Made by a program: the position numbers and the translations under genes. The notes below the pieces were generated by a model that did no database searches, had not been told where the DNA came from, and saw nothing but the letters and a program-made list of their open reading frames with translations. From positions 25,390,050 through 25,454,049 of the forward strand of contig OX439135.1 of NCBI GenBank assembly GCA_949318235.1: a DNA stretch of 64,000 nt, written 5' to 3'. The DNA comes from Ecdyonurus torrentis (taxonomy: Eukaryota > Arthropoda > Insecta > Ephemeroptera > Heptageniidae). This document shows, in pieces, positions 60,754 through 64,000 of this stretch (positions are counted from its first letter, which is position 1; each line of letters opens with the position of its first letter).

Positions 60754-62019
60754 TTAAGGTCTTATATCACATGTAGCTCACGCCAGAAGTTAGCTACCTG
60801 TCTCCCCACCACTGCTTGGAAGGAGGTGGGGAGGGAAAGTAATAAACTTGGCAACGTCGCCGTAATGCCCGCGGGCGACCGCGAAAGAGTGTTATGATTC
60901 GCGCGAATACTCAGGTGTGCGCATACCACACGCACAGGTGCATGCAGTTTTTTAAAAAACATCTCGCGAGTTAGTAAACAACATCATTACACTCATTATA
61001 TTTGTGTCGTGCTGTTGTAAATTGAAACCTTCCATGAAGTGATCTCTTGAACAAAATGTTTTATTTGGTAGGAACTGTGCTAAGCGCAAAGCTTCGAAAG
61101 AACAAAAACTTGTTAAATTACAGAAAGGGAATTTTGGGGCGCGTGTTCCTGTTAAGCCAGAACCTCCACCAAATCCTATAAGTTTTGAAGCTAAGCCTGA
61201 AACAGAGACTCAACCCACCAATAAGCCTTGCCCGATTATTGGGCAAAGACTTTATTACTATATTAAAATTTAAAAAAATATATATCATAAAAAAAAATTA
61301 AAAAAAAATAGTGCCAAAAATCAGCTGATTCTTTTTACCAACTGTAAGGTAAAACCACTACTTTTTAAAATGAAATAATATTATACAAAATATGAAATAC
61401 ACAATGTAGAACATAAAATTTAATAAATACAAATATAATAATAATGAAAAGTTTTTAAGAAGAAATATTAAAAGATACATAATTTACTTTATTTTGTTGA
61501 TTCTGCAGAATAAAAAACTAAAACTTTTTTTCTCATGTTGGCATTTCTGACTCCATTATACTCCCTGTGTAAGCACTTCGGCTACGCTCGGTCTTTTGCG
61601 AGTGCTTTCGTGAAAATATCTCGCCACTTGATTTTCTAGGTTGCCAAACGTTCTCAGTTACTTACACTCATCCCCCTCCAGCTAATTTACATAACCAAAA
61701 TATTTTTTGAAAATTAATATAAAAAAACTTTATCCTTACAAAAATCTGAAAAAAAATTACAAATAGTGAAATAAAATTCTCTATCATGTGATATTTTTTT
61801 TATATGCAATTTACGGACACTTTTTGAGTTATTTCAAAAAAACTGAAACTCCATTTAAACTAATGTTAAATTAATTTTTTTTTAATTGTCTCCTAATACA
61901 TATATCTTTTCAAAAATTGGTATACAAGGGTCTTTTACCTTTATAAATAAACCCTGAAAGTTTGAATGATTTTCCACGGACACTTTTGGCTGTACTTTAC
62001 ATGTAGGATAAGACCTTAA
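60754..62019. mobile_element. TTAA-flanked element O with an exon-like insert
   Basis: Ends TTAAGGTCTTATATCACATG and the inverse CATGTAGGATAAGACCTTAA, imperfectly matched. TTAA at both tips suggests piggyBac-type target duplication. The interior includes two GC-rich zones (60780-60960, 61540-61690) unlike the surroundings, and an exon-like open segment at 61072-61273. Confidence 0.55.
61072..61273 (+). pseudogene. Exon-like open segment of unknown origin
   Basis: After an acceptor-like TTTTATTTGGTAG (ending 61071) an open frame in phase 2 encodes NCAKRKASKEQKLVKLQKGN, then a Pro/Glu-rich stretch (VPVKPEPPPNPISFEAKPE) and CPIIGQ, ending TAA at 61271-61273. The composition looks protein-coding. 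It does not match the GGLSN start expected for the next kinase exon. A basic helix followed by C-x-IIG faintly recalls the THAP exons, but that is weak. It may be a captured gene fragment inside element O, or an alternative last exon, since its phase would accept the kinase donor at 40543. Confidence 0.35.
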
Positions 62020-62094
62020 ATAAACATTTATATAATTATATAATTTAACATTCCTAAGTGCTACTAAATTAACATTAATTGAATATTAAGGGTG

Positions 62095-62391
62095 TGTACG
62101 CATGACGTCATTCTGAGTGCTTTTCGATGCTCTTCTTGAGCAATGAATAACATTGCTCAGCATAGGACAAACGTAGTTTTTGGCTATTTCTTTGGTAAAT
62201 TAGCTATTTTTTGGTCATTATTATTTTTCTTGCATACTTGAGGTACTAATTCAACCTGTTAACAGCATCAATGATCTCAAAAATATTGTGAAGTATTTTT
62301 AAACTGGCAAAATGTGACATTTTCCTATACCGGCCAATGTTATTTAGTACTCACTTATGACGTCGACTTTAACATGAATGAAACAATCCTA
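62095..62391 (+). mobile_element. MITE subfamily C copy
   Basis: GGGTGTGTACGCATGACGTC at the left, TTAACATGAATGAAACAATC at the right. Internal TTTCGATGCTCTTCTTGAG. Confidence 0.8.
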
Positions 62392-62505
62392 TATATTTAT
62401 AAATGTGTTTATAATTAGATAAATACTTGCTGATTTATAGTAGATTTAATAAGCAAGTATAGCAAAAAGAAATAAAAATTTAAAATTTCTTAATAAAATA
62501 TTATT

Positions 62506-62820
62506 TCATCATATTTAATAACCGCAATTTTGCTGCATGCTTAGAATAACACAGGCCAGCATACAGCATGGAAAATACGTTTTTTTTTTTTTTTTTTTTT
62601 TTTGTTTTTTAATAGCAAAATAAGTTTCAAGTCCCAATCTAAGCCTTATTTGTAGCTCCTAATAAGTAATAAGCTACAAGAAGATCACAAAAATGATTAT
62701 AGTCAAAATGAACTTTTATTTTTACCACAAATTAGGAGAAATTATGTTTTCCCTATGTTAGACAATGCATTAGGCACCACAAACATGGCGACAAAGCGCA
62801 AGGATGTACAACTGGTCTAT
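62506..62820. mobile_element. Repeat F, copy 4
   Basis: GGCCAGCATACAGCATGG and AAACATGGCGACAAAGCGCA. It ends TGGTCTATA, matching the family terminus. Confidence 0.65.
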
Positions 62821-63429
62821 AAAGTGCATTATTTGTTAATATTACTTGATAATAAGGTTATGCTACTTAAAAGCACACACAAATTTACTTTCATTTTAGA
62901 AATCGCTGTCTAGCAGTATACACAATAATTATTGATCCACTTGGGTTTATTTCACTGCTGCATGAAATTCTACTATTTTCCAGATATAACTAGTGCGTAC
63001 AAAATAATAATATTTCTTTTTACCGCTCAAAAATATTAGATAAGAATTTATATTGGTTTATTGAATTATGTTAAAAATGCATTTAAAATGTCATTAATTA
63101 TTTTATTTATTAATTTTTATTTTCGTCACTTAAAGCTGCAGCATAAAATTGACATTAATTTGTGTAAATATAATTGAGTGCATTACAGTATTTTATTTAT
63201 TTTTATAAATTTTTTAAATAAATAAAAATAAAAGTTAATAATTTTGTATATAATTTTTTAATATATAAATTTTTGTTTTTAAAAATAAGTAGCAAAAATG
63301 AATAAAAAAAAATTTAATTTTTTTAAATATTTAATAAAACAACTTTACAAGGAAAATTAAAAACGATCATAATTATAGTGAAAATACTAATATAGGTTGT
63401 TATCCATGGAGGAGAGTTAGTCAGTAAGG
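62821..63429. other. AT-rich stretch, nothing recognised
   Basis: No gene or dispersed repeat was identified. Confidence 0.4.
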
Positions 63430-63732
63430 TTGGTTTGATTCATGTTAAAGTTGACGTCATAAGTGAGTACTAAATAACATTGGCCAGTATAGGAAAATTA
63501 ATCATTTTGCCAGTTTAAAAATACTTCGCAATATTTTTGAGAGCATTGATGTTGTTATCAGGTTGAAATATTTTTCAAGTATGCATGCAAAATAATAATA
63601 ACCGCAGTAAATTGCTAATTTTCCGAAGAAAATAGTCAAAAACTAGGTTTGACCTATGCTGAGCAATGTTATTTATTGCTCAAGAAGAGCATCGAAAAGC
63701 ACTCAGAATGACGGCATGCGTACACACCCTAT
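63430..63732 (-). mobile_element. MITE subfamily C copy
   Basis: It contains CTCAAGAAGAGCATCGAAAA and ends GCGTACACACCC. Its CRE is altered to TGACGGCA. Confidence 0.8.
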
Positions 63733-63953
63733 AAGATAACATAATGAACTTGTTTAGCCTCAATTCTGTAGTTAATATATTTTTGCTATTATAAATTTTA
63801 TTTTCATAGTAAATATTCAAATCCTTTTGTTTTTTAATGTTTGATCGACAATGTTTGTGTTTTTATTATTATATTTTGTTGTAAATAGTTGAGACGACCA
63901 ATGCTTGGTACTATGAACCAAGGTATTATTCCTACTATGGTACTATGGACTTA

Positions 63954-64000
63954 AAGTAATAGACCGGAGAAAAACATAAGCATTTATATCACAAAACACT
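63954..64000. mobile_element. Start of a second element D, cut by the window edge
   Basis: TTAAAGTAATAGACCGGAGA and ATATCACAAAACACT match the arm of the foldback at 21491-22410. Confidence 0.6.

Noticed and set aside
60762..60962. 66-codon minus-strand frame in element O
   Set aside because: GC-rich subterminal zone of the element, no recognisable family, no start or splice context.

Overview
This is about 64 kb of very AT-rich eukaryotic nuclear DNA with spliced genes, GT..AG introns, long microsatellites and poly(A)/poly(T) runs, and unusually dense nested transposon debris. One gene carries a ZAD (zf-AD) domain, a family that is largely arthropod-specific, so an arthropod, most likely an insect, is inferred. 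The species cannot be named from the sequence.

Region 1 (1-14.7 kb, + strand) holds one transcription-factor gene. A promoter-like stretch and a four-codon first exon (MDNK) are followed by THREE alternative THAP zinc-finger exons (267-751, 3476-3969, 5915-6492). Common exons follow: a charged linker (7546-7741), two ZAD exons (8068-8358, 9070-9204) and a large last exon with about ten C2H2 fingers (13457-14668). Each THAP exon enters in phase 0 and leaves in phase 2, while the common linker exon needs exactly that phase. Skipping all three THAP exons, or joining two, gives an early stop. The gene is therefore built as a choose-exactly-one cassette that swaps the N-terminal DNA-binding module of a THAP-ZAD-C2H2 protein. 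A transposon-like element (3996-4550) between THAP exons 2 and 3 contains copies of the gene's promoter and first exon, in direct and inverted orientation. It could act as a second start site for the THAP-3 form.

Region 2 (14.7-28 kb) has no recognisable host gene. It holds MITE copies, a tRNA-derived SINE, a 114-124 bp tandem array split by a hAT-like element, a long TTAA-flanked foldback element, and a 3 kb hAT-like element that contains a truncated LINE end and another foldback element.

Region 3 (28.4-64 kb) contains one confident exon of a choline/ethanolamine kinase gene (40432-40542, + strand), with a possible tiny first exon at 28379-28393. The rest of that gene must lie beyond the window, so its introns are very long (about 12 kb and more than 23 kb). 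These introns are filled with repeats: a roughly 300 bp MITE family whose termini carry a CRE-like palindrome (about 17 copies and fragments, one inserted in another), a 4.8 kb hAT-like element with a foldback of about 520 bp arms, a perfect 67 bp-arm palindrome, and a hAT derivative that keeps a TATA/initiator promoter and a donor site.

No rRNA, functional tRNA, CRISPR or prokaryotic features were seen. All repeat-family letters (A, B, C...) are my own labels for this window. Identities and boundaries were judged by eye.
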